From the NCBI RefSeq assembly GCF_000020585.3, contig NC_011138.3, positions 973,023 through 1,037,022 on the forward strand: a stretch of 64,000 bases of DNA. The letters are read 5' to 3'. The notes beneath the pieces are model-generated. The model was not told the DNA's origin. It did no database searches and saw only the letters and a list, made by a program, of their open reading frames with translations. Position 1 is the stretch's first letter; each line of letters opens with the position of its first letter. The position numbers and the translations under genes are program-made. This DNA comes from Alteromonas mediterranea DE (GTDB taxonomy: Bacteria; Pseudomonadota; Gammaproteobacteria; Enterobacterales; Alteromonadaceae). Shown here in pieces: positions 18,064 to 25,838 of this stretch.

Positions 18064-18783
18064 TTAATGAGCGGGTTGCGATTGTATCAGGGTAGTAAGC
18101 GCCTCGCGAGTAAATTTTTGCTTAACATGATTTTCTACAGCCTGAATGTTAGCGTGGTACATACGAGTGCCCCCCTCGTTGTCCTTTAACAATAGATCTA
18201 TTTTTATCTGACCACCAAATTGCTGCTTTAGATTCCGTACTACCGCTTGAGATTCTAAAAATTGCTCTACAAATATTTCAGGGTTAATCCGTCTACCTTC
18301 GACTTTTTCTCTAGATTGAACAAACTTCCATGCTAACTCTGGTGACTGGTATACAAACAATACGAGAACTGCGCGACCTCGATCAATAGCCCGTTTAATG
18401 TTTCTCTCGGCTATAGCGTAATTTGATAACGTTCCATCAAGCAAAAATGACTGCTTACGATTAAACGCATTGTCTAGAGTTCGCTCTACAATAAAGGAGA
18501 CCGCTCTTTGGAATAGGAATGAATTGTCTCCCGTATATTGTTCGAAATAGTGACGTAATTCGTCGGGATCTAATCGAATAACATTGGTAGCTTCAACTTC
18601 TTGCAGAAACTCTTTGGAGGTTTCGGTTTTCCCCGCGCCTGGGGAGCCGGCCATGAAGACCGCTACGGGTTCATCTTCAGGAGGGAATCTTTCTCTGTCA
18701 GTCAATTCGTTTGCAATGGCAGTACGGCTCTTCTTAGCAAACTTAATGGCTTCTTGTTCAATACGCTTTTCGTCTTCAGTCAT
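18064..18783 (-). CDS. Zeta-toxin-family kinase
   Basis: The 239-residue P-loop protein has Walker A GSPGAGKT at residues 46-53, followed by the zeta-toxin pattern TNVIRLDPDELRHYFEQYTG (Asp72, the probable catalytic base), SFIVERTLDNAFNRKQSFLLDGTLSNYAIAERNIKRAIDRGRAVLVLFVYQSPELAWKFVQSRE and EGRRINPEIFVEQF. Known zeta toxins phosphorylate UDP-N-acetylglucosamine or related sugars and poison wall synthesis; others act as harmless kinases. No epsilon/PezA-type antitoxin gene lies upstream. The first 35 residues are a charged helical extension. It is cargo of the tRNA-bounded island, upstream of a 57-residue ORF. Confidence 0.85.
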   Translation of the reverse strand: MTEDEKRIEQEAIKFAKKSRTAIANELTDRERFPPEDEPVAVFMAGSPGAGKTETSKEFLQEVEATNVIRLDPDELRHYFEQYTGDNSFLFQRAVSFIVERTLDNAFNRKQSFLLDGTLSNYAIAERNIKRAIDRGRAVLVLFVYQSPELAWKFVQSREKVEGRRINPEIFVEQFLESQAVVRNLKQQFGGQIKIDLLLKDNEGGTRMYHANIQAVENHVKQKFTREALTTLIQSQPAH

Positions 18784-19147
18784 CTCGTGATTTACAACCG
18801 ATACAGCTGATACTTATACACATACAGTAACGTTCAGTAATAGATAAATAAATAAAAACTAAAAGATAACTAATAGCGGCTCTCTACAGCTCAAGCATAG
18901 CAAGGGCTTCACAGACGATAGAACTTTCTTGATACACACTGAAAACCTTTTTCGTACGTGGATAAGTCGATTTCAAACTATTTTCGTACACTGAATCGAG
19001 TGCACTTGCTAAAACGCTATAAAAAGGGGCAAGTAAAGCAGAGCTTCAGCGCTGGCTTGTTCGTAAAGGTGTTGCTGTAAACTGGACTACGGTGAAACGC
19101 TGGCTGGATAGAAATGCCTAAATTCGCCAAAGCGGAAACGCAGGCGG
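18784..19147. other. Island flank with coding remnant
   Basis: About 360 bp between the zeta-like gene and the tRNA copy. At 19023-19121 on the plus strand the frame reads GASKAELQRWLVRKGVAVNWTTVKRWLDRNA and stops, a helix-turn-helix-like C-terminal piece with a stop directly upstream and no start. It is probably a remnant of a lost island gene. The zeta gene promoter should lie near 18790-18850 on the minus strand; nothing stronger is seen. Confidence 0.4.
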
Positions 19148-19151
19148 AAAA

Positions 19152-19228
19152 TGGTGGCCCCACCCTGACTTGAACAGGGGACCTGCCGATTATGAGTCGG
19201 ATGCTCTAACCAACTGAGCTATGGGGCC
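19152..19228 (-). tRNA. tRNA with CAU anticodon (tRNA-Met or tRNA-Ile2)
   Basis: The 77-nt cloverleaf has a 7-bp acceptor stem (GGCCCCA/TGGGGCC), D arm GCTCAGTTGGTTAGAGC, anticodon loop CTCATAA with CAU, T arm CCCTG-TTCAAGT-CAGGG and an encoded CCA. The anticodon is shared by elongator Met and by Ile2, whose C34 is modified to lysidine. The GGCCCC acceptor start and TTCAAGT T loop resemble E. coli Ile2 more than Met, so Ile2 is favoured but not proven. Its 3' end is the integration site of the island to the left; the gene itself is intact. Confidence 0.93.
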
Positions 19229-19659
19229 ATTTTGAAATGTGCTGTGATGTTTTTTATTGCAAATAGCTTTGCGTAACAACCACGAGCGAGCGCAAGTATA
19301 AGCAGTTTTATTTGCCTTGTCACGCCTCGCTAGTGGCTTTGTGATTTGTTTGCTTTATTTTTGTTCACTAAGCCGTGTTTTTCAGGTCTTACACCACCTT
19401 TTAATGTATCTTTATCTTATCACATCCTTTTACACTTAAAGCTTTGGTGTAACTACGTGGTATAAGCTTTCGCCATTGTTACTTTAAGCCGCACGTTATT
19501 ATTGTTTCTGTTTGCTCGTGTACCTTGACTCACAAAGGCTAAAAGCATCACTATTGGCGAAAATGCAGTGTGTTGAACCAAACGCCTAGAACAGCGGGTG
19601 TTAAACAAGCAGTTATTCGTACCAAAATTACTGAATATTCATAGGAAGTAAATAATTAC
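19229..19659. other. Intergenic region upstream of the MbnP-like gene
   Basis: About 430 bp of AT-rich sequence with no ORF that looks coding and no RNA gene recognised. It must contain the tRNA promoter (leftward) and that of the MbnP-like gene (rightward), preceded by AGGAAGT at its ATG. Confidence 0.4.
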
Positions 19660-20469
19660 ATGAAAATGCCTTTTCGCATGGGGGCCATGCCTTCGCTTCT
19701 TTTAACAGCGCTGCTTGCGCTAGCTGGGTGCGACGTTATTGACTTTAAAGGGCGCGAGCCAGGTGAAATCCCTTTTAAACTGGTGGGTGTAGACACGGGT
19801 GCATGCCCTATGATCATGAGTATCGGGCAAGACCGTTGGAATATCGACTATTTTGGGTTTTACCTAAGCAAGCCAGAAGTGCGTATTGATGGGAAGTGGC
19901 AGCGAGTTAAGTTTAAACAAACAAAGTGGCAAACGCCGAACGAAGCCTTATTGAAGTTTCACAATAAGTGTATCACCCCGGACGATGCCAACAGTAAACT
20001 AGTGCTTGATGTTTCAGAAGAGCTGTTAAAACTGGCGACTAATCTTCGCTTTACGATGGGGCTGCCTTTCGACGTTAATCACGCCGACGCCCTTACACAG
20101 CCTTCACCGCTTAACGATAGTTCGATGTTCTCAAATCGACGAAACGGGCATCAATTTCTAAGGTTGGACGTATCTAAAAACGCTAAGGAAACGCGGGAGT
20201 GGTCCTATCATCTAGGCAGCGCAGGCTGTGGGTCAGAGTCTGAAGCAGCTCCCCCTGAAGCATCGTGCGCGTTCACTAATCGCGTTGAGTTTATTTTACC
20301 AATGACACAGCTAGACACCGATTTAGACATAGAAATTTCAGTATCTAATATTGTTGCGCAAGTCGATATAAACGACGCAGAAAGTTGTGTATTTGCCTCT
20401 TCTGAGGTGTCGCCCTGCGACAAGCTTATTCAAAACCTGGTACACAGGCCGTGGATTAAGTGGCAGTAA
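19660..20469 (+). CDS. MbnP-like protein (metallo-mystery pair, four-Cys family)
   Basis: The 269-residue lipoprotein-like precursor has a lipobox LAGC at Cys24. It matches the MbnP/TIGR04052-type family: FKLVGVDTGACP, DYFGFYLSKPEV, CITPDD, LRFTMGLPFDVNHADALTQPSPLNDSSMF, GHQFLRLDV, WSYHLGSAGCGSESEAAPPEASCAFTNRVEFIL. Members are periplasmic or outer-membrane proteins thought to bind metal, commonly encoded just before a di-haem MauG/MbnH-type enzyme that modifies them. No such enzyme gene follows here; only a 40-residue ORF overlaps its end. Confidence 0.85.
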   Translation: MKMPFRMGAMPSLLLTALLALAGCDVIDFKGREPGEIPFKLVGVDTGACPMIMSIGQDRWNIDYFGFYLSKPEVRIDGKWQRVKFKQTKWQTPNEALLKFHNKCITPDDANSKLVLDVSEELLKLATNLRFTMGLPFDVNHADALTQPSPLNDSSMFSNRRNGHQFLRLDVSKNAKETREWSYHLGSAGCGSESEAAPPEASCAFTNRVEFILPMTQLDTDLDIEISVSNIVAQVDINDAESCVFASSEVSPCDKLIQNLVHRPWIKWQ

Positions 20470-20582
20470 TAGCCTTTGTATCGGTAAAAAAAGTTAGGCC
20501 TTTGATTGTTTTGTTGTTTGCATTTTTATTGAGGCCGACTAAAACGGCGCGTTTGTTTATCGATATCAATGGTAAAAAGTGA
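20460..20582 (+). pseudogene. Possible truncated start of an MbnH-like partner gene
   Basis: A GTG overlapping the last codons of the MbnP-like gene opens a 40-residue frame, MAVIAFVSVKKVRPLIVLLFAFLLRPTK..., with a basic-then-hydrophobic N-terminus like a secretion signal, and stops at 20580. In intact pairs the partner gene begins at this place. No haem-binding CxxCH is found within the following 200 bp. It is either a remnant of a deleted mbnH or chance. Confidence 0.3.
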
Positions 20583-20767
20583 GTATTTAAACACCAAAGG
20601 TGCAAAAAATAGCGATTTACTGCTCATTTTGTGTAATTTATGTTTATACTTTGCACGCATATATCAACCAAATGCTGATGTGTTGTTTATTAACATCGTG
20701 ATAAACTCAAAAACTCAGAATCTTTGTTAATAATCAAAAAAGCAGGTAAGCGGTCGCGGAGATAAGA

Positions 20768-21097
20768 ATGACTGAAAAACCCTTCATTACTAGTGGTCGA
20801 AATACCATCATTCACAAAATAAGAAAATTAGATTTATTGGTTATCAATGGCGATGATCACCCGCCTATTATTGTAACTTATAAAGGTATCAAGCAGTACG
20901 AAGGCAAAGTGCCTGAAAACAAGCGCGATGCTAAAATGATGGATATGGAATTGGTAGATGTTACTACCAGCGATGTTTTCGGCGACGAAAAAACACTAGT
21001 GTTTATACAAACGCTAAATGGTAAAGAATACAAGATTGACTACTCAAAAGTTGGTACGAGTATGTTTATCAAAATCCACCAAGACAGCATTTTCTAA
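20768..21097 (+). CDS. Hypothetical cytosolic protein
   Basis: The 109-residue protein (MTEKPFITSGRNTIIHKIRKLDLLVINGDDHPPIIVTYKGIKQYEGKVPENKRDAKMM...) has no signal peptide or membrane segment and is mostly beta-strand by pattern, with a long charged middle. The family is not recognised. GGAGATAAG precedes the ATG. It is monocistronic, with a stem-loop (CGGGGTC/GACCCC with one extra C) at 21138-21162 that may end transcription. No function can be proposed. Confidence 0.65.
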   Translation: MTEKPFITSGRNTIIHKIRKLDLLVINGDDHPPIIVTYKGIKQYEGKVPENKRDAKMMDMELVDVTTSDVFGDEKTLVFIQTLNGKEYKIDYSKVGTSMFIKIHQDSIF

Positions 21098-21456
21098 AGC
21101 ACACTCGCGTCACGCGCAAACAATGTGATTTAGACGAGCGGGGTCGAGTGGTTTGACCCCCGTTGTCAGCTTTCAATAAATTAACGCCACCAATAATTCC
21201 TCTCTTTCCCTATCTCTACACGTAACGGTTATTACGTTGCTCAGTTTAATAATGTTGCAAAGTGTGTGTTAAGTACGACTAATAACAGTTTAGACCGATT
21301 ATTAAACCTTAGCTTTTGTACGCTTGTCGCAATATCGCATATAGCGGTGCTTTAACGTTTTTATAGCGTGAACTTAACATAGTTTCACTAATTTAATGAT
21401 GCGGCGACAAAAAGAGGTCGTCACCGCGTCACCGAATATTATCAGAGGAACTTGTT
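21098..21456. other. Intergenic region with a GC-rich hairpin
   Basis: About 360 bp. The only clear element is the inverted repeat at 21138-21162, without a T-run. The remainder is AT-rich and presumably holds the promoter of the DUF3718 gene. Confidence 0.4.
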
Positions 21457-21783
21457 ATGTTTATGTCACGCCGTGTTACCCAATTTGCTTTAATTGGCAT
21501 TAGTTTGTCGCTAACCGTTTCAGCTGCAAGCGCAGCTTCTTACCCCAAAGCTCTTGAGAATGAGTTAATCGCCATTTGTAAGGCTGTTAAAAGTGATAGC
21601 CGTTTGCAGCTACACCGCGCAGTAAAGGCGACAGGTTTGAGCATGCGAGATCTGCACGATGGATTAGTTTGTAATGGCCAAGATATGTTGACCTTTGCTG
21701 TGACGCACAATGCATCTGAAACCGCTCAACATATTGCACGCCGTATTAATGCAAGCCCCAGTGTATTAACAGCAAAACGCTAG
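21457..21783 (+). CDS. DUF3718-family periplasmic protein
   Basis: A 108-residue precursor carries a signal peptide (cleavage after ASAA, near residue 26). The mature part has the DUF3718 pattern: IAICKAVKSDSRLQLHRAVKATGLSMRDLHDGLVCNGQDMLTFAVTHNASETA, with two Cys likely disulfide-bonded. DUF3718 proteins are small secreted proteins of unknown function common in Alteromonadales. AGAGGAAC precedes the first ATG; a second ATG lies two codons later. A strong terminator follows. Confidence 0.85.
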   Translation: MFMSRRVTQFALIGISLSLTVSAASAASYPKALENELIAICKAVKSDSRLQLHRAVKATGLSMRDLHDGLVCNGQDMLTFAVTHNASETAQHIARRINASPSVLTAKR

Positions 21784-21806
21784 TGAAAACCTTTATGCCC
21801 TGGCAA

Positions 21807-21836
21807 TTGGGCTACGTAATGCGTAGCCCCTTTTTT
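21807..21836 (+). terminator. Rho-independent terminator
   Basis: GGGCTACG pairs with CGTAGCCC around TAATG and is followed by CTTTTTT. It ends the DUF3718 gene. Confidence 0.9.
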
Positions 21837-21929
21837 CACGCTAACTGGTATTCGCTTTAGGCTGTTGCGGGCCAAGACGATTCGAAAATATTCAACACGA
21901 GTACGGTTCACACGTGCAAGGGAACGCAG

Positions 21930-22691
21930 ATGATCGCACTGGTTTTCTTACAATCTGTTGCTATGCAAACTTCGCTTTGTACCATGCTTGAAAAGATCGG
22001 CCTATTCAGACATGTTTACGGCGCGCATTCGGTTGGACATAGTTTGGCACTTGCTGAAAAACACCCCCAGTCCATCGGTTTTTATAGCGTGTCGAAGTCT
22101 AGCCGAAATCTCGCTTCAAAGCATTGGCTCGCTGTAGGAGATAAAGACGAAGAAGCCATGTTGGCATTTAACCATAATGCTTCAGGGTTCATTACGTCTC
22201 CGTTTAATGAACAGCAGGTGCGGTGCACTGTTGAACACGTTAAAGCTAAGCACTATTGCCACAAGCGCGATGTTCAATTTAACCTGTTAGTGAAAGGATT
22301 ATGTAAGCAATATGGCGTATCTGAATCTGCGCTTTTAGCTACATTGAGGCAGCAGCTCTATAAAAACGCGCAGCCAAATGTAGTAGGAATACGCGCAGAA
22401 AACGGATGGTGCTGTTTGAACCCCGCAGACATCAAGTGGATAGAAGCAGCGGGGGATTACATGTGTGTGCAGACATTATCGGAAAGTTACATCGTTCGTA
22501 CCACCCTGTGTCATTTGTTAAAGCGGTTAGGCGAACACCACTTCAAACGCTGTAACCGGTCGGTAGCGGTTAACGCAAAATACGTAATGCATATAGAACA
22601 AAAATTGAATCAACAGCGAGTTGTCATGCACGGTGGCGAAGCGTTTAAAATAACGCACAAATATTACTATCAGTACTGGCACACAGGCTAA
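21930..22691 (+). CDS. LytTR-family regulator with degenerate receiver-like N-terminus
   Basis: The C-terminal 100 residues are a LytTR DNA-binding domain: IRAENGWCCLNPADIKWIEAAGDYMCVQTLSESYIVRTTLCHLLKRLGEHHFKRCNRSVAVNAKYVMHIEQ. The first 115 residues have the order of strands of a receiver but lack its acidic pocket and phosphoacceptor Asp (the expected position reads SIGFYSVSK) and carry SPF where KPF is usual. So control by phosphorylation is unlikely. LytTR proteins of the LytR type regulate lrgAB, which lies 173 bp downstream on the same strand, so this is the likely activator of that pair. Confidence 0.85.
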   Translation: MIALVFLQSVAMQTSLCTMLEKIGLFRHVYGAHSVGHSLALAEKHPQSIGFYSVSKSSRNLASKHWLAVGDKDEEAMLAFNHNASGFITSPFNEQQVRCTVEHVKAKHYCHKRDVQFNLLVKGLCKQYGVSESALLATLRQQLYKNAQPNVVGIRAENGWCCLNPADIKWIEAAGDYMCVQTLSESYIVRTTLCHLLKRLGEHHFKRCNRSVAVNAKYVMHIEQKLNQQRVVMHGGEAFKITHKYYYQYWHTG

Positions 22692-22864
22692 GTTGACGAC
22701 TCGCCATTGCCGACTTTATATTGCTAATTACTGTGCAAACGTGGCGTTTTTAGCGAGTGCTTGCACTTCGCATACTCTTCCTACATAAGACCATGGTACT
22801 GCTGGTGGTTAAACCTGCTAATGGTTACACTGTTTTGCTAAACGGGTAAAAAAAGGGAGAGCAA

Positions 22865-23278
22865 GTGAGAAATGCGATAAACACGGTGGTAGGGGCAGTG
22901 TTGGTGTTTACTGCATACTACGTTGGCTTGCTCATCGTTAACCTAACTTCTCTTCCCGTGCCAGGCCCATTGGTGGGGCTTCTTTTATTAGTAGGGGTTT
23001 TATTTGCCTTTCCCCAAACAGAGCGCCAGGTTGCTCGGGCTGTTACCTTCCCCCTTAAGCATATGTCGCTGCTTTTTGTGCCAGCGGTATTGGGCGTATC
23101 TATTTATTGGTCTGATATCAAGGCTAACGCCCTTGCTATCGCTATCGCAATTATTATTACCACTTCGTTTTGTTTAGGTCTCACAGCGTGGCTGACTCAG
23201 GCGCTTCTTAATACCAAAAGCACGCATAAAACGCAGCTAAACAACATCAATAAGAACGAAGGAGGTACAAATGATTGA
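22865..23278 (+). CDS. CidA/LrgA-family holin-like protein
   Basis: The 137-residue membrane protein with four hydrophobic segments carries the family block LTSLPVPGPLVGLLLLVGVLFAF, and LKHMSLLFVPAVLGVSIYW. LrgA/CidA proteins form holin-like pores or act with LrgB in transport, for instance of pyruvate in Gram-positive species. It overlaps the following lrgB-like gene by 8 bp. GTG start with AAAGGGAG upstream. The C-terminal 30 residues are polar. Which of the two roles applies here cannot be told. Confidence 0.88.
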   Translation: MRNAINTVVGAVLVFTAYYVGLLIVNLTSLPVPGPLVGLLLLVGVLFAFPQTERQVARAVTFPLKHMSLLFVPAVLGVSIYWSDIKANALAIAIAIIITTSFCLGLTAWLTQALLNTKSTHKTQLNNINKNEGGTND

Positions 23279-23981
23279 GGCGCTCAATCACGCCTTTAGT
23301 TTACGTGGGCTGTTTTGGATAAGCGTTTCTATTGTGAGCTATATCGCAGCACTTTGGGTCAATAGATTATGTAAAGGGCATCCGGCAGCTCACCCTATCG
23401 TTACCACTGCACTTCTCGTATCACTAGGGCTGTATCTTACCCATACGTCAGTTACTGCGTACCAACATGCAGCATCTTTATTATATTGGCTGTTAGGACC
23501 AATTACCGTTGCCTTAGCGTTGCCTATTTATCGGCAGTGGCAAAAACTCAAACACTATGGTTGGCGTCTTTTAGTAAGCATTGCTTTTGGGGGCGTGCTA
23601 GCGCCAATTGGGGCGTGGTTAACACTGTTTGTGTTAGATGCACCAAGGGCCATGCAGTTTACTATACTGGCTAAATCAATTACTACGCCGCTAGCTATGG
23701 AAACAAGCGCCCAGATAGGCGGCATTCCTGCATTAGCTGCAGTATTTGTTATTGTAACTGGCGTGGTAGGGGCGATTATAGCCACTTCAATGTTTTCTTT
23801 GTTTAATGTAACTAATAGACAAGCACAGGGGATTGCGCTTGGCACGGTTGCTCACGCGGTAGGCACGGCAAAAGCTATTCAAATGGGAGAGGATGTAGCG
23901 GCAATGGCCACATTGGGCTTATGCGTGAACGGCATATTCACTGCTGTCGCGTTACCCATTGTTTTTGGGCTGTTTGTTTAA
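23271..23981 (+). CDS. LrgB-family protein
   Basis: The 236-residue protein has five to six hydrophobic segments. The LrgB family core is present: WLLGPITVALALPIYRQWQKLKHYGWRLLVS, LAKSITTPLAMETSAQIGGIPALAAVFVIVTGVVGAIIA, and GIALGTVAHAVGTAKAIQMGEDVAAMATLGLCVNGIFTAV. It forms a two-gene unit with the LrgA-like gene upstream, with which it overlaps. The pair probably makes an inner-membrane complex affecting murein hydrolase activity or small-acid uptake, under the LytTR regulator just upstream. Confidence 0.92.
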   Translation: MIEALNHAFSLRGLFWISVSIVSYIAALWVNRLCKGHPAAHPIVTTALLVSLGLYLTHTSVTAYQHAASLLYWLLGPITVALALPIYRQWQKLKHYGWRLLVSIAFGGVLAPIGAWLTLFVLDAPRAMQFTILAKSITTPLAMETSAQIGGIPALAAVFVIVTGVVGAIIATSMFSLFNVTNRQAQGIALGTVAHAVGTAKAIQMGEDVAAMATLGLCVNGIFTAVALPIVFGLFV

Positions 23982-24261
23982 CCATTTGAAAGCAAGATAA
24001 CTGGGCCGGTTTTATAAATACAGAGTTTTAAGGCAAAGCAAAGTCGGCTGGCAATATTCCCCAAAAGTGCTATTTCTTAGAGAGGCGTTTCGTATCACTA
24101 TATACGGAAGATTATCTGATAATAAAAGTAGTGACCCAGCCGTTCAGTTAGCAAGCGGGAAAATCGTTACTACAGTTCATTGCAGTTGTGCCGATACAAT
24201 TGAAATTGCTAGAAAATGCCAGTGGTTTCTGGTCTAAAAAGCTAGGTGGTAAAAGAACTTA

Positions 24262-25257
24262 ATGTTTTCTGTACTCGTATGTGACGACTCTCTGGTTGCC
24301 CGCAAGCAAGTGGCCAAGTGCCTTCCTCAAGATTGGGAAGTAGCGGTCCATTTTGCCAAACATGGGCAAGAAGCGCTGACGGCGCTGGCAGAGGGAAAAG
24401 GTGACCTTTTGCTGCTTGACCTTAATATGCCCGTTCTCGATGGGTACGGCACGCTGGAAGCAATTCAGAAGCAGGGCCTTAAGACGAAAGTTATTGTCGT
24501 ATCTGGAGATATTCAACCAGAAGCTCATGACCGGGTGACTTCCTTAGGTGCCTTAGATTTTATTCGAAAGCCCGTTGACCCTAAAAAGCTGGCTGAGGTG
24601 TTAGATAAGTACAATATTCTTCATGCTGAGGAAGAAGATGTTGTAGAAGCGTCCCCGCTAGACCCGGATATTCGCGATTGCTACCAGGAAATTACTAACA
24701 TTGCTATGGGCCAAGCGGGTGATCACCTTGCCCGTACAATGAACGTATTTGTAGAGCTGCCCATTCCTAATGTAAATCTTATTGAAGTCTCAGAGCTTCA
24801 CATGATGCTTTCAGATATTGAATGCCACGAGCAGGTTACCGCGGTATGCCAAGGCTTTTTGGGGCCGGGAGTGAGCGGTGAAGCACTGTGTATTTTAAGC
24901 GATTCAAGCTTTGATGATGTGGCTAAAATACTTAATGTGGAAGGGGAAGTAGACGATCAACTTCAGTTAGAGCTCTTGATGGACGCCGCCAGCATACTTA
25001 TTGGCACTTGCCTAACGGGTTTGGCGAACCAAATGGACATTAACTTCAGTCAGGGCCACCCCATAGTACTTGGCCAGCACCGCGCTATCACTGAAATTAT
25101 TGCCATGAATCAAATCAAATGGAAGCGTACCTTAGCGATAGAGCTTAGCTATGGTCTAGAGGGCTACAACGTACAGTGCGACTTAATACTTTTATTTACA
25201 GAAGAGTCGATGAAGATGATGAATTCTAAACTTGCCCACTTGTTGGAGGATTTTTAA
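24262..25257 (+). CDS. Response regulator with CheC/CheX-like phosphatase domain
   Basis: Residues 1-120 are a receiver domain with acidic pair Asp8-Asp9, phosphoacceptor Asp53 (LLLLDLNMPVLDG), a conserved Ser in VVVSGD and the Lys in IRKPVDP. The rest is a CheC/CheX-like fold: CYQEITNIAMGQAGDHLARTMNVFVELPIPNVNLIEVSEL and a second helix ELLMDAASILIGTCLTGLANQMD, which carry the E-x2-N-type active site pattern. It probably dephosphorylates a receiver, maybe its own or another protein's. AGGTGG precedes the ATG. The stop overlaps the next start as TAATG, so it works with the PAS protein. Confidence 0.87.
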   Translation: MFSVLVCDDSLVARKQVAKCLPQDWEVAVHFAKHGQEALTALAEGKGDLLLLDLNMPVLDGYGTLEAIQKQGLKTKVIVVSGDIQPEAHDRVTSLGALDFIRKPVDPKKLAEVLDKYNILHAEEEDVVEASPLDPDIRDCYQEITNIAMGQAGDHLARTMNVFVELPIPNVNLIEVSELHMMLSDIECHEQVTAVCQGFLGPGVSGEALCILSDSSFDDVAKILNVEGEVDDQLQLELLMDAASILIGTCLTGLANQMDINFSQGHPIVLGQHRAITEIIAMNQIKWKRTLAIELSYGLEGYNVQCDLILLFTEESMKMMNSKLAHLLEDF

Positions 25258-25748
25258 TGAGCCAACATTTAGATGAGTTCCAAGAATTCCATTGGATGAT
25301 GGATATGCTTCAGACGGTCGATGTGGGTATTGTTGTTTTAGATAGAAACTTTACTGTTAAAGTTTGGAATGGCTTTATGGAAAGTCACAGCGGCCTTCTG
25401 CCTAGTGAAGTAAGAGACAAGACCTTGTTCTCACTATTTCCTGCCATTAAGCAAGACTGGTTTATGAAAAAAGCGAAGCCTGTCTTCGACTTAAAAACAC
25501 GCGCGTTCATGACATGGGAGCAGCGCCCCTATTTGTTCAAGTTTCCCAACTACCGGCCGATTACAGGTAGTGAGTCTTTCATGTATCAAAACATCACGCT
25601 TTCTCCACTTACATCAACTACGGGCAAAGTGGATTTTATCAGTATGATGATTTATGACATGACTGATGTGGCGGTAGGTAAAAAGCAACTTGAGGCGTTA
25701 CAGGTAACCATGTCTGAAGCCCAAGAAGCGAAAAGTTCCTATTCCTAA
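25257..25748 (+). CDS. PAS-domain protein
   Basis: The 163-residue protein is a single PAS domain: MMDMLQTVDVGIVVLDRNFTVKVWNGFMESHSGLLPSEVRDKTLFSLFP, ending with DFISMMIYDMTDVAVGKKQLEALQ and a short helical tail (MSEAQEAKSSYS). No kinase, GGDEF or other output domain follows. It is translationally coupled to the receiver-CheC/CheX gene upstream (1-bp TAATG overlap). It is probably a sensory partner of that protein; the input signal is unknown and the PAS cofactor cannot be read from the sequence. Confidence 0.88.
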   Translation: MSQHLDEFQEFHWMMDMLQTVDVGIVVLDRNFTVKVWNGFMESHSGLLPSEVRDKTLFSLFPAIKQDWFMKKAKPVFDLKTRAFMTWEQRPYLFKFPNYRPITGSESFMYQNITLSPLTSTTGKVDFISMMIYDMTDVAVGKKQLEALQVTMSEAQEAKSSYS

Positions 25749-25838
25749 CTGCTACATATTGCTAATCAGCAATACCATCTATATCAAGTTTTGACTCGCA
25801 CTACGCTTTAACAAGTAGGTAGTGCGGCGGGAGTACGT

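Larger units (their letters stand above)
17138..19151. mobile_element. Miniature tRNA-bounded genomic island (about 2 kb, degraded)
   Basis: The interval is bounded by 44-bp copies of the tRNA 3' end and contains a collapsed integrase, a zeta-toxin-like gene with a small downstream ORF, and a short coding remnant. Immediately inside the left repeat are AT-rich repeated motifs (TAGTTACT, AGTAATTACT at about 17168-17190) that could be integrase arm sites. With its integrase broken the element should be immobile on its own. The limits are set by sequence identity; mobility is inferred from the arrangement. Confidence 0.8.
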
